A stretch of 64,000 bases of DNA from Gallionella straubiae (GTDB lineage: Bacteria > Pseudomonadota > Gammaproteobacteria > Burkholderiales > Gallionellaceae). Position numbers and translations under genes: made by a program. The notes beneath the pieces are model-generated. The model was not told where the DNA came from, searched no databases, and worked only from the letters and a program-made list of their open reading frames with translations. The DNA lies in NCBI RefSeq assembly GCF_051257895.1, contig NZ_CP194331.1:2480001-2544000 (forward strand). Reading direction: 5' to 3'. Below, piece by piece: positions 45,684-54,859 of this stretch (position 1 is the first letter of the stretch; every line of letters starts with the position of its first letter).

Positions 45684-48127
45684 GCGGCTGGATTTTCATT
45701 CTGATCGCACTGACGCCCGGAATGATGCTGGCCGCGTATGTCGTCGGGCGCAAACGAGTGGAAGCCGCACTGCAGGCGAACGAGGCGCGCTTGCGGGAAA
45801 TCATCGACATGATTCCGGTGGCGCTGTTCACCAAGGATTCCGCCAGCAGGATTATCTTGATGAACCGCGCCTGTGAAGAGCTATGGGGCATGTCTTTTTC
45901 CGAGGTGCAGGGCACCGATGCCAGCCGGTTCTTTCCTCCTGACCAGATGGCGCTTTTCCTCGCAAAGGACCGGGAGGTGTTTGCCAACGGGCATCTGGTC
46001 GACTTCGAGGAAATTGCGTGGAGGACCGCGCTGAAGGAGAACCGGGTCATGCATACCCGCAAGAAACCGGTCTTCGATGAGGCGGGCAAGCCGCTATACC
46101 TGATCGGGGTGTCTACCGACATCACCGAACGCAAACGGGCGGAAGAGATGATGAGGCGCCACAAGCTGGTCATCGAAACGGCGATGGACGGTTTCTGGAT
46201 GGTCGATATGGCGGGCAACTTGCGGGGAGCCAACGAGGCCTATGCGAAAATGACCGGCTATACGGTGGACGAGTTGCTGACGATGCATATCAGCCAGCTC
46301 GATGTCGGGGAAAAATCCGCAGAAGAGGTTGCTGCGCATGGCAAGAAAATCATCGCGCAGGGCTTCGATCAATTCGAAGCGCGGCACCGCCGCAAGGACG
46401 GCCAGGAGATCGATGTCGAGATTTTCGCCAGATTCATGCCGGAAACGCAGACGTTTTTCGCTTTCCTGCGCGACATCACCGAACGCAAACGGGTGGAGCG
46501 CGAACTGCGCGAGCTGAACGAGCAACTGGAGGAGCGGGTGGCGCAGCGCACCCTGGAGTTGACGCAGGCCAAGCAGCTGGCCGAATCGGCCAATCGCACC
46601 AAGGGCGAGTTTCTTGCCAACATGAGCCACGAGATACGCACGCCGATGAACAGTATCCTCGGGATGGCGAATCTGGCGCTGAATAACGAGGCCGATCCGA
46701 AGAGCCGCGAATACCTCGAAAAAATACGGCTGTCCGGTGAGCATCTGCTCGGCATCATCGACGACATTCTCGATTTTTCCAGGCTGGATGCGGGGAAGCT
46801 GAAGATCGATGCCGTCGATTTTGATCTGCCCCGTGTGCTGGAGAACATCAACAACCTGGTTGCGGGAAAGGTTGCAGCAAAGGAACTGGAGCTCGTTTTC
46901 GATACCGATGACGGCCTGTGTATCAACCTGCGCGGCGATCCGCTGCGGCTCGCTCAGATAGTGGCCAATTATGTCGACAATGCCGTCAAGTTCACCGAAA
47001 AAGGCCGGGTCGTCATTCGCACCCGGAAAATCGAGGAGGATGAGACGAGTTGCCTGTTGCGATTCGAGGTGCAGGATAGCGGCATCGGCATGAGCGAGGC
47101 GGAGCAAGCCAGATTGTTCCAGCCATTCCAGCAGGTCGATGCTTCCGCCACGCGCCGCTACGGGGGCACCGGCCTTGGCCTGGCTATCTGCAAGCAATTG
47201 GCCGGCATGATGCAGGACGGGGAAGTGGGGGTGGAGAGCGCGACAGGGCAGGGCAGCACCTTCTGGTTCAGCGTGCGGCTCGGCAAGACCGGGCAGCCTT
47301 GCCGCGCGGGGGGCGAAAACAAGGTGCGCGTGCCGCCGGCCATTTCCGGCGCGCGCGTTCTCCTGGTGGAAAACAACCTCTTCAACCAGCAGGTGGCAAG
47401 GGAATTCCTGGTAAACGCCGGAGCCACCGTCTGCGTCGCCCAAAACGGCAAGGAAGCGCTCGACCTTTTGCAGAAGGAAAATTTTGATTGCGTGCTGATG
47501 GACCTGCAGATGCCCGTTCTGGACGGCCTTGAGACGACCCGGCTGATCCGCGCCAACCCCGTTTTCGCGAGAATGCCGGTGATTGCCATGACCGCGAGCG
47601 TATCGGAGAGGGATCGCGAGCGCTGTCTGGCCGCCGGCATGAACGACTTCATCAGCAAGCCATTCAAGCCCGGCTTGTTCTATGCCGTGATCGCCGGATG
47701 CCTTTCGGGGCAGGCGTCAGATTCCGCCATGCAGGCCTCAGCGGCGGTCAAGGCGTCAGGGACAGGCGATCCCGGCGTCATCGACTTCCAGGTGCTGGCA
47801 GAATTGACGGGCGGCAGCAAGCTGAAAATGCGTGAGTTCGCCTTCAAATTCATGGCCTCAGTCCGTCGGGACATGGCGGCGGTCGAAGCGGCGCTGGAAC
47901 GCAAGGATTTTGCAGCTTTGGGTGCGCTGGGGCATCACATCGGGGCGCCGGCCAGGATGGCGGGCGCGACTGGGTTTGCCGACCTGTGCCGGGTGCTGGA
48001 GCAGGATTGCAGGAAGGGCGGGAGCATGGAGCATATCCGGGGTATTGTCAGTCAGATGCGCTCGTCGCTGGAGCATGTCGATGAGCAGATAAACAAGGAG
48101 TTCCCGCTATCCCCCGATAATCGTTGA
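45680..48127 (+). CDS. Hybrid sensor histidine kinase (PAS-PAS-HK-REC-Hpt)
   Basis: A short N-terminal membrane segment (WIFILIALTPGMMLAAYVVG) leads to two PAS domains ending in DITERKRAEE and DITERKRVER, a coiled coil, HisKA with the phospho-His near residue 317 (NMSHEIRTPMN), HATPase_c (VDNAVKFTEKG, DSGIGM, GGTGLGLAI), a receiver with phospho-Asp D608 (LMDLQMPVLDGLETTRLIR) and a C-terminal Hpt-like domain with candidate His 752/753. The receiver acidic pair is E564-N565 rather than two acids. There is no output domain or adjacent regulator, so the target is unknown. The start overlaps fumC. Confidence 0.93.
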   Translation: MSGWIFILIALTPGMMLAAYVVGRKRVEAALQANEARLREIIDMIPVALFTKDSASRIILMNRACEELWGMSFSEVQGTDASRFFPPDQMALFLAKDREVFANGHLVDFEEIAWRTALKENRVMHTRKKPVFDEAGKPLYLIGVSTDITERKRAEEMMRRHKLVIETAMDGFWMVDMAGNLRGANEAYAKMTGYTVDELLTMHISQLDVGEKSAEEVAAHGKKIIAQGFDQFEARHRRKDGQEIDVEIFARFMPETQTFFAFLRDITERKRVERELRELNEQLEERVAQRTLELTQAKQLAESANRTKGEFLANMSHEIRTPMNSILGMANLALNNEADPKSREYLEKIRLSGEHLLGIIDDILDFSRLDAGKLKIDAVDFDLPRVLENINNLVAGKVAAKELELVFDTDDGLCINLRGDPLRLAQIVANYVDNAVKFTEKGRVVIRTRKIEEDETSCLLRFEVQDSGIGMSEAEQARLFQPFQQVDASATRRYGGTGLGLAICKQLAGMMQDGEVGVESATGQGSTFWFSVRLGKTGQPCRAGGENKVRVPPAISGARVLLVENNLFNQQVAREFLVNAGATVCVAQNGKEALDLLQKENFDCVLMDLQMPVLDGLETTRLIRANPVFARMPVIAMTASVSERDRERCLAAGMNDFISKPFKPGLFYAVIAGCLSGQASDSAMQASAAVKASGTGDPGVIDFQVLAELTGGSKLKMREFAFKFMASVRRDMAAVEAALERKDFAALGALGHHIGAPARMAGATGFADLCRVLEQDCRKGGSMEHIRGIVSQMRSSLEHVDEQINKEFPLSPDNR

Positions 48128-48184
48128 CAGTGATTTTTGGTTTTTGCCCTTGGTGTGAGAGCACGATTTTGAAAGCAGACCTGC

Positions 48185-49537
48185 CTATTTTTTCGGTGTT
48201 TCCTCTTTCTTCTTGCCGAACAGACCCTCGACCCAGCCCCCGACCTTTGCGCCCATCGAGGTGCCGAATCCCGGGCCCAGGATGGCCGTGCCGACCGCCG
48301 CACCCGCCATGGTTGCGCCGGTGGGGTAGAGCAGCGGGCTGTCGAGCGTTCCCGCGACGTTGAGCGGCACGGTGGCGCTGGTGCCCAGCGCCTTGACCTG
48401 GGCGTTGATGCGTCCCGACAGTTCCTTCTTCGGGGAAATATCCACGTCGCCGTCGACGGCCAGCGAGCCCGAGGTGATCCTGAGTTGGGTGAAGCGGTAG
48501 CCGCCGTGCTCCATGACGAGATGTCCGGATAGTTGCTCGAAGCGGGTTTCTCCGCCGCTTGCTCCCTGTCTGGCCGGATTGCTCGCGGCTTTCTGGATAT
48601 CCACTCCATAGAGCACGCCGTTCTGGACGTTGAAAAGCGATTCCAGCCGCAAGGCATCCATGAGCCAGTCCGCGGATGCCGCCGACGCGGAGAAGACCGG
48701 TTTGGCAGTGAGCTTGCCGCTGACATGGGTGCCGGGCGACAGCATCGAGGCGATTTGCTTCAACTCGAGATGGCCGATGTCGAGACTGCCGTCGAGCCGC
48801 AGCCTTTTCTGCCAGTTGATGGTCAGTTTGCCCGCCGCCGTGCCGCCATAGAGCCTGGCGCTCATCTTGTCCAGGCTGATGTCGTTGGGTGTCGCTACTC
48901 CATTGATGATCAATTCGTCGAATACGAGCGGCGGCCCGGCCGGCAGCGTCCACGATTTTGCGCTGGCATCAATCAGGTATTTTGAATTCTCGGGTTTGAT
49001 GGTTGCCTTGAGCTTGCCGTCCCGCGTGGTGATCGATGCGTCCTCCGGCTCTCCCTTGCTGTCGAGGCTTACGCGCGCGTCAAACGGGCCGAAGTTTGCC
49101 TTGCCGAACTTGAGCAGGGCGTTGCTGAGGCGGATGTTCTCGACCCGCGCCGGCGGCGGCTCCGGCGGTTTCGCGGTATCCGGCTCGGTCCAGGCCGCAA
49201 TCTTGCCGATCCCCTCCGGCGTCAGCGCCAGCGAATCGATCTCGATGTCCTTGATGATCTTGGTCGGCTGCAGCAGCGAGAAAAGATCGGGGGTGACCGT
49301 CACCCTGCCGAGTCTGATGTCGCCGCTCGTGCCGAGCGTGATGCCGTCGACCGTGACATGCGGCAACGGCAGAGCGGCCAAGCGGATGCTTTTTATCGAC
49401 ACCGGCTCCTTGAGTTGGGCCGAGGCCTCTTTTTCGATCTGCGGGATGTAGTTGTCGAGCGGGATGAGAAACGGCAAGGCCACCGCGACTGCAAGCAGCA
49501 GCACGAGTGCGAGCAGGATGCGCTTGAGCCATTTCAT
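48185..49537 (-). CDS. AsmA-family protein
   Basis: Envelope protein anchored by an N-terminal membrane segment (ILLALVLLLAVAVALPFLIP) with a long periplasmic beta-rich body and the AsmA C-terminal region (FEQLSGHLVMEHGGYRFTQL, DGDVDISPKKELSGRINAQV). AsmA-like proteins are linked to lipid transport and outer-membrane assembly. ATG 49537 is chosen for the AAGGAGT five bases upstream, giving 450 residues. It lies 60 bases after the MCE-operon lipoprotein on the same strand, which suggests a lipid-transport link. It ends in a Gly/Ala region and a Lys-rich tail. Confidence 0.87.
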   Translation of the reverse strand: MKWLKRILLALVLLLAVAVALPFLIPLDNYIPQIEKEASAQLKEPVSIKSIRLAALPLPHVTVDGITLGTSGDIRLGRVTVTPDLFSLLQPTKIIKDIEIDSLALTPEGIGKIAAWTEPDTAKPPEPPPARVENIRLSNALLKFGKANFGPFDARVSLDSKGEPEDASITTRDGKLKATIKPENSKYLIDASAKSWTLPAGPPLVFDELIINGVATPNDISLDKMSARLYGGTAAGKLTINWQKRLRLDGSLDIGHLELKQIASMLSPGTHVSGKLTAKPVFSASAASADWLMDALRLESLFNVQNGVLYGVDIQKAASNPARQGASGGETRFEQLSGHLVMEHGGYRFTQLRITSGSLAVDGDVDISPKKELSGRINAQVKALGTSATVPLNVAGTLDSPLLYPTGATMAGAAVGTAILGPGFGTSMGAKVGGWVEGLFGKKKEETPKK

Positions 49538-49597
49538 GCCGTACTCCTTCCTCAACTTTCATTCTGGGTGTCGCGGGAGGCGGGTGGGGACGCGCAG

Positions 49598-50221
49598 TCA
49601 GGGCGGTGGTGCGTGTCCGGCGCTGAAGGCAACAAGCCTCGCGAGCAGGCGTTCCAGCGCGCGGTTGGCGGCGCGCACGCCGCCATAGGCATCCTCGCTC
49701 TCAGCGTTCTCGGTTTCGTCGAACTCAGCGCTGGCGATGATCCGCCGCGTGCCGGTGTCTATCAGTTGCGCGCTAAGCGTGATCTGCACGCGGCTCGGTT
49801 TTATGCTGAAATCCTGCTGCAGCCGGATAAGCTCCGTGTCGAGGCGCAGCGCGGCCGAAACCGGGGAAGGCGTTTGCACTACTGCATGGAACGCCCCGGA
49901 GCGCTCCAGCGCCTGGACAAGCAGCGGCGCGAGCATGCGCGTGGGTGTATCCGCCCAGCGGTTGCGCGAGTACACCTCGAGTTTGTGCGGCTGGCGCACC
50001 CAGACCATCTGCGCAGTGTCGAATCCCGGACGTGCGTGCGGCATGCTGACCGCGAGCACGAGATCGCGCTTCGGAGCCGATGCCGGGGAGGATGTCGGGG
50101 ACGCCTCAAGCAGGTAGAGGTTGTCCGGCGGGGGCGGAGGCGGCAGCGCCGAGCAGCCGCCGAGCAGCGCAAGGGCTGATGCGGCCGGGGCAAGTATGCG
50201 CATGAGACGGTTCGGTGTCAT
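49598..50221 (-). CDS. ABC-type transport auxiliary lipoprotein of MCE system
   Basis: PqiC-like (DUF330/ABC_trans_aux) lipoprotein. Signal with lipobox LALLGGCSA, then YLLEAS, MVWVRQPHKLEVYSRNRWAD and LDTELIRLQQDFSIKPSRVQ, which are typical of the family. It probably sits on the inner face of the outer membrane and receives lipid from the MCE protein. There are 207 residues. ATG 50221 has GAGGGAA upstream. It follows the MCE gene by 18 bases. Confidence 0.87.
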   Translation of the reverse strand: MTPNRLMRILAPAASALALLGGCSALPPPPPPDNLYLLEASPTSSPASAPKRDLVLAVSMPHARPGFDTAQMVWVRQPHKLEVYSRNRWADTPTRMLAPLLVQALERSGAFHAVVQTPSPVSAALRLDTELIRLQQDFSIKPSRVQITLSAQLIDTGTRRIIASAEFDETENAESEDAYGGVRAANRALERLLARLVAFSAGHAPPP

Positions 50222-50239
50222 TGCGTTTCCCTCATGATG

Positions 50240-51076
50240 TCATTCGCCCGGCCCGGGCGGCACGGCCGGCCGCCCCTGCAGCAGCATGCCGGGGTTGCGC
50301 TCCAGCGCCTCGCTGAAGCGGCGCAGCGAGGCGGTGAGTTCGCGCAGTTCGGCAATCGCCTGACGCGCCTCGGGCAGGGCTTCGGCGCGCATGCTCTCGA
50401 CGGTGCTCGCGGTGCTCGATCCGGCGCGCGCGGTTTCGCCGGCCATCCGGTCGAAGGCATCGGCGCTACGCTGGAGGCGCTTGATGAGCTGCGGCAGTTC
50501 GGCATTCGCGAGCGTGCCTGATAGACGTTCCAGGTTTGCCAGCGTGTTGCGCAGCGCGGCGCGATTTTTTTCGTCCAGCAGCGCGTTGATGCTCTCGCTG
50601 CTGCGGTTGAGGTTGGTGAGCAGTGCGGTGACTGCGCTGTCCAGGCGCAGCATCAGCGACGGCCCGGTGCGGATCACCGGGTATTTTTCGCCGGGGGCGG
50701 CTTTCAGCGGAGGTGCGTCGCGGCTTTCGCCGGAAAGCTCGACATGGGCGATGCCGGTCAGCCCCTGCACCCGCAGCACCGCCACCGTGTTCTGCTTTAC
50801 CGGTGTGCCGCGTTCGATGTCCAGGGTGAGCTGCACCTGCTCGGCATTGCCCGGCGCGAGCGCGATGCGGCGTACGCCGCCGACCTGCACACCGCGATAG
50901 CGCACCGGGGCGTCGAGGTTCAGGCCGGCCACCGATTCGCTCATGTAGACCAGGTAGGTATCGTAGGCCTTGCGGTAGGACTTGCCGCTGGAAAGCCACA
51001 GGATACCGCCGATCAGCAGCGCGCCGAGTATCAGCACGAAGGCCCCGATCACCGCGAAATTTACTTTCGATTCCAT
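50240..51076 (-). CDS. MCE-domain protein of the second lipid transporter
   Basis: MlaD-like protein of 278 residues. An N-terminal membrane segment (FAVIGAFVLILGALLIGGIL) is followed by one MCE domain (LVYMSESVAGLNLDAPVRYR, VQVGGVRRIALAPGNAEQ, VQGLTGIAHVELSG) and a long alpha-helical tail with LLTNLNRSSESINALLDEKN, as in larger MCE proteins that form periplasmic tunnels. It overlaps the ATPase gene by 16 bases. It is clearly a paralogue, not a copy, of MlaD at 7.1 kb. Confidence 0.9.
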   Translation of the reverse strand: MESKVNFAVIGAFVLILGALLIGGILWLSSGKSYRKAYDTYLVYMSESVAGLNLDAPVRYRGVQVGGVRRIALAPGNAEQVQLTLDIERGTPVKQNTVAVLRVQGLTGIAHVELSGESRDAPPLKAAPGEKYPVIRTGPSLMLRLDSAVTALLTNLNRSSESINALLDEKNRAALRNTLANLERLSGTLANAELPQLIKRLQRSADAFDRMAGETARAGSSTASTVESMRAEALPEARQAIAELRELTASLRRFSEALERNPGMLLQGRPAVPPGPGE

Positions 51077-51849
51077 GCCTGCTCCCGTGCGCCGCGGCCG
51101 CGTGGGCCGTAGAAATATTCCCGTATCACCGGATGCTCCAATTGCGCGAGCTCCTGCATCGTGCCGATGCCCAGGATGCTTCCCTCATCCAGCACTGCGA
51201 CGCGGTCTGCGGCGCGCCACAGCAGGTCGAGGTCGTGAGTGACCATCATGATGGTGATTCCGAGCGCATCGCGCAAGTGGCGTACCAGTTCGTCGATACC
51301 GGCTGCGCTCAGGGGATCGAGGCCGGCGGTCGGCTCGTCGAGGAAGAGCAGCTCCGGATCCAGTGCGAGTGCGCGCGCCAGCGCCGCACGCTTGCGCATG
51401 CCGCCGGAGAGTTCGCTCGGGTACTTTGCGCCGGCGTCGGCCGGCAGGCCGGTGAGGGCAATCTTGAGGGCAGCGATCTCGTCTATCAGTGCCGCGCCGA
51501 TGTGGGTGTGCTCCCTGAGCACCATGGCGACGTTCTCTGTCACGGTGAGCGAGCTGAACAGCGCGCCACGTTCGAACATCATGCCGAAGCGGCGCCTGAG
51601 CGGCAGCGCCTCTTCGTCGGAGAGCCCGATCACTTCCTGGCCGAACACCCGGATTGAGCCGGATACCGGCGGCTGCAGCAGGATGATCTCGCGCAGCATG
51701 GTCGATTTGCCGCAGCCGCTGCCGCCGACCAATGCGAAGATCTCGCCGCGGTGCACCGAGAGGCTCACGTCGCGGTGCACCACCGCGGCGCCGAAGCGGG
51801 TGTTCAGGCCGCGGACTTCGATGACGTTGTCAGGGGCGGCGGTGCTCAC
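51061..51849 (-). CDS. MCE-system ABC transporter ATPase (MlaF-like)
   Basis: ATP-binding subunit of the second MCE transporter, 262 residues. Walker A is VGGSGCGKSTMLRE, the Q-loop MMFERGALFSS, the signature LSGGMRKRAALARALAL and Walker B LLFLDEPTAGLDPLS, with the switch His in MVTHDLDLLWRAAD. GTG 51849 overlaps the stop of the permease gene and fixes the start; the reading frame stays open upstream but is not conserved there. Confidence 0.92.
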   Translation of the reverse strand: MSTAAPDNVIEVRGLNTRFGAAVVHRDVSLSVHRGEIFALVGGSGCGKSTMLREIILLQPPVSGSIRVFGQEVIGLSDEEALPLRRRFGMMFERGALFSSLTVTENVAMVLREHTHIGAALIDEIAALKIALTGLPADAGAKYPSELSGGMRKRAALARALALDPELLFLDEPTAGLDPLSAAGIDELVRHLRDALGITIMMVTHDLDLLWRAADRVAVLDEGSILGIGTMQELAQLEHPVIREYFYGPRGRGAREQAWNRK

Positions 51850-53006
51850 AGTTTCAGCCAGCTGAAAACGATGGAAAACAGCGCGTCGGCCAGGATCACC
51901 AGGAAGATCGACTGCACCACGCTGGTCGTGGTCTGGCGCCCGACGCTCTCGGCGCTGCCGCTGACCTGGAATCCCTGGTAGCAGCCTACCAGCGCTATGA
52001 TCACCGCGAACACCGGAGCCTTGCCGATGCCGATGAGAAATGAAGTCAGGCTGACTGCATCGTCGAACCTGTTTATGAAGGTGGTGAAACCGACATCGAG
52101 CTGCGCGCGCGCCATGACCATGCCGCCGAGCACGCCCATGATGTCGGTGTAGAGGGTGAGCAGTGGCAGCGCAATCACCAGCGCAATCACCTTGGGCAGC
52201 ACCAGCAGGTCGAGCGGCCCGATGCCGATGGTGCGCAGCGCATCGACCTCCTCGGTTACCTTCATGGTGCCGATCTGCGCCGCGTAGGCCGAGCCGGAGC
52301 GGCCGGCGATGATGATGGCGGTGATCAGCGGCGAGAGCTCGCGCAGCATCGACAGGCCGACCAGGTCGGCGATGTAGATATTCGCGCCGACGCGCCTCAG
52401 TTGTTCCGCACCCTGGTAGGCGATGACGATGCCGAGCAGGAAGGAGAGCAGGCCGGTGATCGGCAGCGCTCCGACGCCGGCGGTTTGCAGGTTGTACAGG
52501 ATGGGCCGCCAGCGGATGCGCCGCGGCTGCATCAGGGCGCGCATCAGCGCGGTTGCGCTGGCGCCGAGGAAGGACATCAGCCCGAGTGCGCCCAGCAGGC
52601 CTTCCCATGCGCTGCGGCCGAGATGCGTGAACATGCCGGGTGCGGGCGGCGGTGCGGAGAGGGGGGCTGTAGTGCGCGCGGAGATCAGGCGGAGCAGTGC
52701 CTCGAATTCCGGCCGCAGGCCGGTGAAGCGCACGGTGTGCCCGCTGGTTTCCAGCTCGCGCCGGATGCGGTGCAGCAGCCATGCGCCCGAGGTGTCCATC
52801 GCGGTGATGGCTTGCGCATTGATGAGCAGTTCGCCTTCGAGCGGCTGCGCGATTGCTTTCAGGCATGCCTCGATCCGGGCCTCGGTCTGCGCCGCCGAGC
52901 GCAACAGCCATGCGCCCTCGCAGCGCAGTTCGCGCGGCGTCGCGCCGGGGCGGATATCCGCGGCGGCCTGCGTCAGGGTGTGGCGTGGCGTGATCGATAC
53001 GTTCAT
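51846..53006 (-). CDS. MlaE-type permease with fused N-terminal STAS domain
   Basis: Inner-membrane permease of the second MCE system, 386 residues. Residues 1 to about 115 are STAS-like (LLINAQAITAMDTSGAWLLH), corresponding to a fused MlaB. The rest is a MlaE domain with GLSMLRELSPLITAIIIAGR, TMKVTEEVDALRTIGIGPLD and VSGSAESVGRQTTTSVVQSI. Fusion of the STAS and permease parts distinguishes it from the separate MlaB/MlaE at 6-8 kb. It heads the operon permease-ATPase-MCE-lipoprotein-AsmA. Confidence 0.92.
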   Translation of the reverse strand: MNVSITPRHTLTQAAADIRPGATPRELRCEGAWLLRSAAQTEARIEACLKAIAQPLEGELLINAQAITAMDTSGAWLLHRIRRELETSGHTVRFTGLRPEFEALLRLISARTTAPLSAPPPAPGMFTHLGRSAWEGLLGALGLMSFLGASATALMRALMQPRRIRWRPILYNLQTAGVGALPITGLLSFLLGIVIAYQGAEQLRRVGANIYIADLVGLSMLRELSPLITAIIIAGRSGSAYAAQIGTMKVTEEVDALRTIGIGPLDLLVLPKVIALVIALPLLTLYTDIMGVLGGMVMARAQLDVGFTTFINRFDDAVSLTSFLIGIGKAPVFAVIIALVGCYQGFQVSGSAESVGRQTTTSVVQSIFLVILADALFSIVFSWLKL

Positions 53007-53138
53007 CTGTCCTTTCGGCCGACATCGTATTGAGCAGCGGGGCTGCGATGCGGGACAAGCAGATGGCTCCGTATCGCCTGCCGGATGCTATGACGCCCCG
53101 TGGGGGCTGTCAAATGAGTGCGAGGGAGGCCGCTTGTA

Positions 53139-53675
53139 TCATTCGGCAGCGACAACCTTCAGCAATACCAGCGCCGCTCCGCTGCCGCCGTATCCGGGAG
53201 CCGCGTCGCAAAAGGCCAGCACGTCCGGGCGCTGCACCAGCCAGTGGCGCGCGAGCCTGCGCAGCACGGCTTCGCCGCCCGGACTGTTCATGCCCTTGCC
53301 GTGGATCACCAGCACGCAGCGCAGACCCCGCTGCGCCGCCTCATGCAGGAATTCCTGCAGCAGCCGGCGCGCAGCATCCGTGGTGTTGCCGTGCAGGTCG
53401 AGGCTGTCCTGCACCGGCCAGTGGCTACGCCGCAGTTTGCGCAGGGCCATGCGCGACAGGCCGTTGCGCAGGAATTCGCCCGGCGCGTCTCCGGCGGCGA
53501 AGTCGGACAGCGTGTCGGGGATTTCAGGCGGCGGGGCGGAAGCGCGCAGCAAGGGTCTGCGCGGCGGTTTGTGCGGCTCGATGCGGTTCTGTTCGGGCAG
53601 CGGCTGCACTTCGCCGACTGCCGCGCGGAACAGCGCGGCGTCTTCGGTTTCGATCTTGTCAGCGGGTTTCTTCAA
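53139..53675 (-). CDS. Smr-domain protein
   Basis: A 178-residue protein with a C-terminal Smr domain: DSLDLHGNTTDAARRLLQEF carries the LDxH motif and LVIHGKGMNSPGGEAVLR carries the HGxG motif; both are needed for the DNA/RNA nuclease activity reported for Smr proteins. The N-terminal half is Pro/Arg-rich and probably disordered (like E. coli YfcN/SmrB-type proteins). It starts next to a tandem-repeat element and precedes the MCE operon by 132 bases. Confidence 0.9.
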   Translation of the reverse strand: MKKPADKIETEDAALFRAAVGEVQPLPEQNRIEPHKPPRRPLLRASAPPPEIPDTLSDFAAGDAPGEFLRNGLSRMALRKLRRSHWPVQDSLDLHGNTTDAARRLLQEFLHEAAQRGLRCVLVIHGKGMNSPGGEAVLRRLARHWLVQRPDVLAFCDAAPGYGGSGAALVLLKVVAAE

Positions 53676-53683
53676 AAAAGCGC

Positions 53684-53797
53684 CTCACCACGAAGATCAC
53701 GAAGAACACGAAGAACACGAAGAACACGAAGAACACGAAGAACACGAAGGTTTACTGGATGTTGATTCGGATTTTTCTTCGTGGCCTTCGTGGTGAG
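53684..53797. repeat. Structured repeat with a seven-unit 9-bp tandem array, copy 2
   Basis: Inverted ends CTCACCACGAAG (53684-53695) and CTTCGTGGTGAG (53786-53797). Inside are seven tandem units of CACGAAGAA (53689-53750; the first has GAT and the last is truncated). The element family also occurs at 8543-8643 without the array. It lies between smr and trxB. Confidence 0.85.
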
Positions 53798-53812
53798 CAG
53801 TGGTTTCAAGAT

Positions 53813-54775
53813 TCAGATTTTTCCCAGCGAAGCGAGGTATTTGTCTGCATCCAGCGCCGCCATGCAGCCGGTCGCCGCACTGGTGCAGGCTTGGCGGTAG
53901 ATCTGGTCCTGCACGTCGCCCGCCGCGAACACGCCGGAGATGCTGGTCGCCGTGGCGTTGCCCTGCTGGCCGCCGCGCGTGCGGATGTAGCCGTTGTCCA
54001 TCTCCAGCTGTCCGGCGAAGATGTCGGTATTCGGCTTGTGGCCGATGGCGATGAACACGCCCTTGAGCGCGATGTCCTGTTTTTCGCCGCTGTGCACATG
54101 CCTGATGCGCATGCCGGTCACGCCGGAGGCGTCGCCGAGCACTTCGTCGAGCACTTGGTGCAGCTGCAGCACGATCTTGCCTTCCTTCACTTTTTCCATG
54201 AGGTGGTCGATCATGATGCGCTCGGCGCGGAAGGTGTCGCGGCGGTGCACCAGCGTCACGCGGCTCGCGATGTTTGCGAGGTACAGCGCCTCTTCCACCG
54301 CGGTGTTGCCGCCGCCGATCACCGCGACCTCCTGGCCGCGGTAGAAGAAGCCGTCGCAGGTCGCGCAGCCGGAGACGCCGCGTCCCATGAAGGCTTCCTC
54401 GGAAGGCAGGCCGAGATATTGCGCCGAGGCGCCGGTGCAGATGATCAGCGCGTCGCAGGTGTAGCTGCCCGCATCGCCGGTCAGCAGGAATGGCTTCTGC
54501 TGCAGCTTGGCGGTGTGGATGTGGTCGAAGATGATCTGGGTGTTGAAGCGCTCCGCGTGTTTCTGGAAGCGCGCCATCAGTTCCGGTCCCTGCACGCCGT
54601 CCGGGTCGGCCGGCCAGTTGTCCACCTCGGTGGTGGTCATCAGCTGGCCGCCCTGCGCCAGCCCGGTGATCAGCACCGGCTTGAGGTTGGCGCGCGCGGC
54701 GTACACGGCGGCGGTATATCCGGCGGGGCCGGAGCCGAGGATGATGAGGGGGTGGTGCTGGACGAGTGAATTCAT
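53813..54775 (-). CDS. trxB: Thioredoxin-disulfide reductase TrxB
   Basis: FAD/NADPH enzyme that reduces thioredoxin. FAD motif IILGSGPAGYTAAVYAARAN, redox-active Cys pair in SGCATCDGFFY, NADPH motif VIGGGNTAVEEALYLANIAS and the C-terminal FAD motif GVFAAGDVQDQIYRQACTSA are all intact. The length is 320 residues. It is divergent from mltB, with 84 bases between them. Confidence 0.96.
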   Translation of the reverse strand: MNSLVQHHPLIILGSGPAGYTAAVYAARANLKPVLITGLAQGGQLMTTTEVDNWPADPDGVQGPELMARFQKHAERFNTQIIFDHIHTAKLQQKPFLLTGDAGSYTCDALIICTGASAQYLGLPSEEAFMGRGVSGCATCDGFFYRGQEVAVIGGGNTAVEEALYLANIASRVTLVHRRDTFRAERIMIDHLMEKVKEGKIVLQLHQVLDEVLGDASGVTGMRIRHVHSGEKQDIALKGVFIAIGHKPNTDIFAGQLEMDNGYIRTRGGQQGNATATSISGVFAAGDVQDQIYRQACTSAATGCMAALDADKYLASLGKI

Positions 54776-54859
54776 GATGCCGCTTTCATTTCGTGGTTAT
54801 TGTGGATGGGTGAAATTTAGCAGTGGCGGGCCGGGCTGTCGAGTTAAAATGCGCGCATC

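Noticed and set aside
53689..53750. Tandem repeats considered as a CRISPR array
   Set aside because: Units are 9 bp, directly adjacent, with no spacers and no cas genes.
53676..53796. Glu/His-rich peptide repeats read through the 9-bp array
   Set aside because: Extension of an unrelated frame through repeat DNA; no start signal or family similarity.
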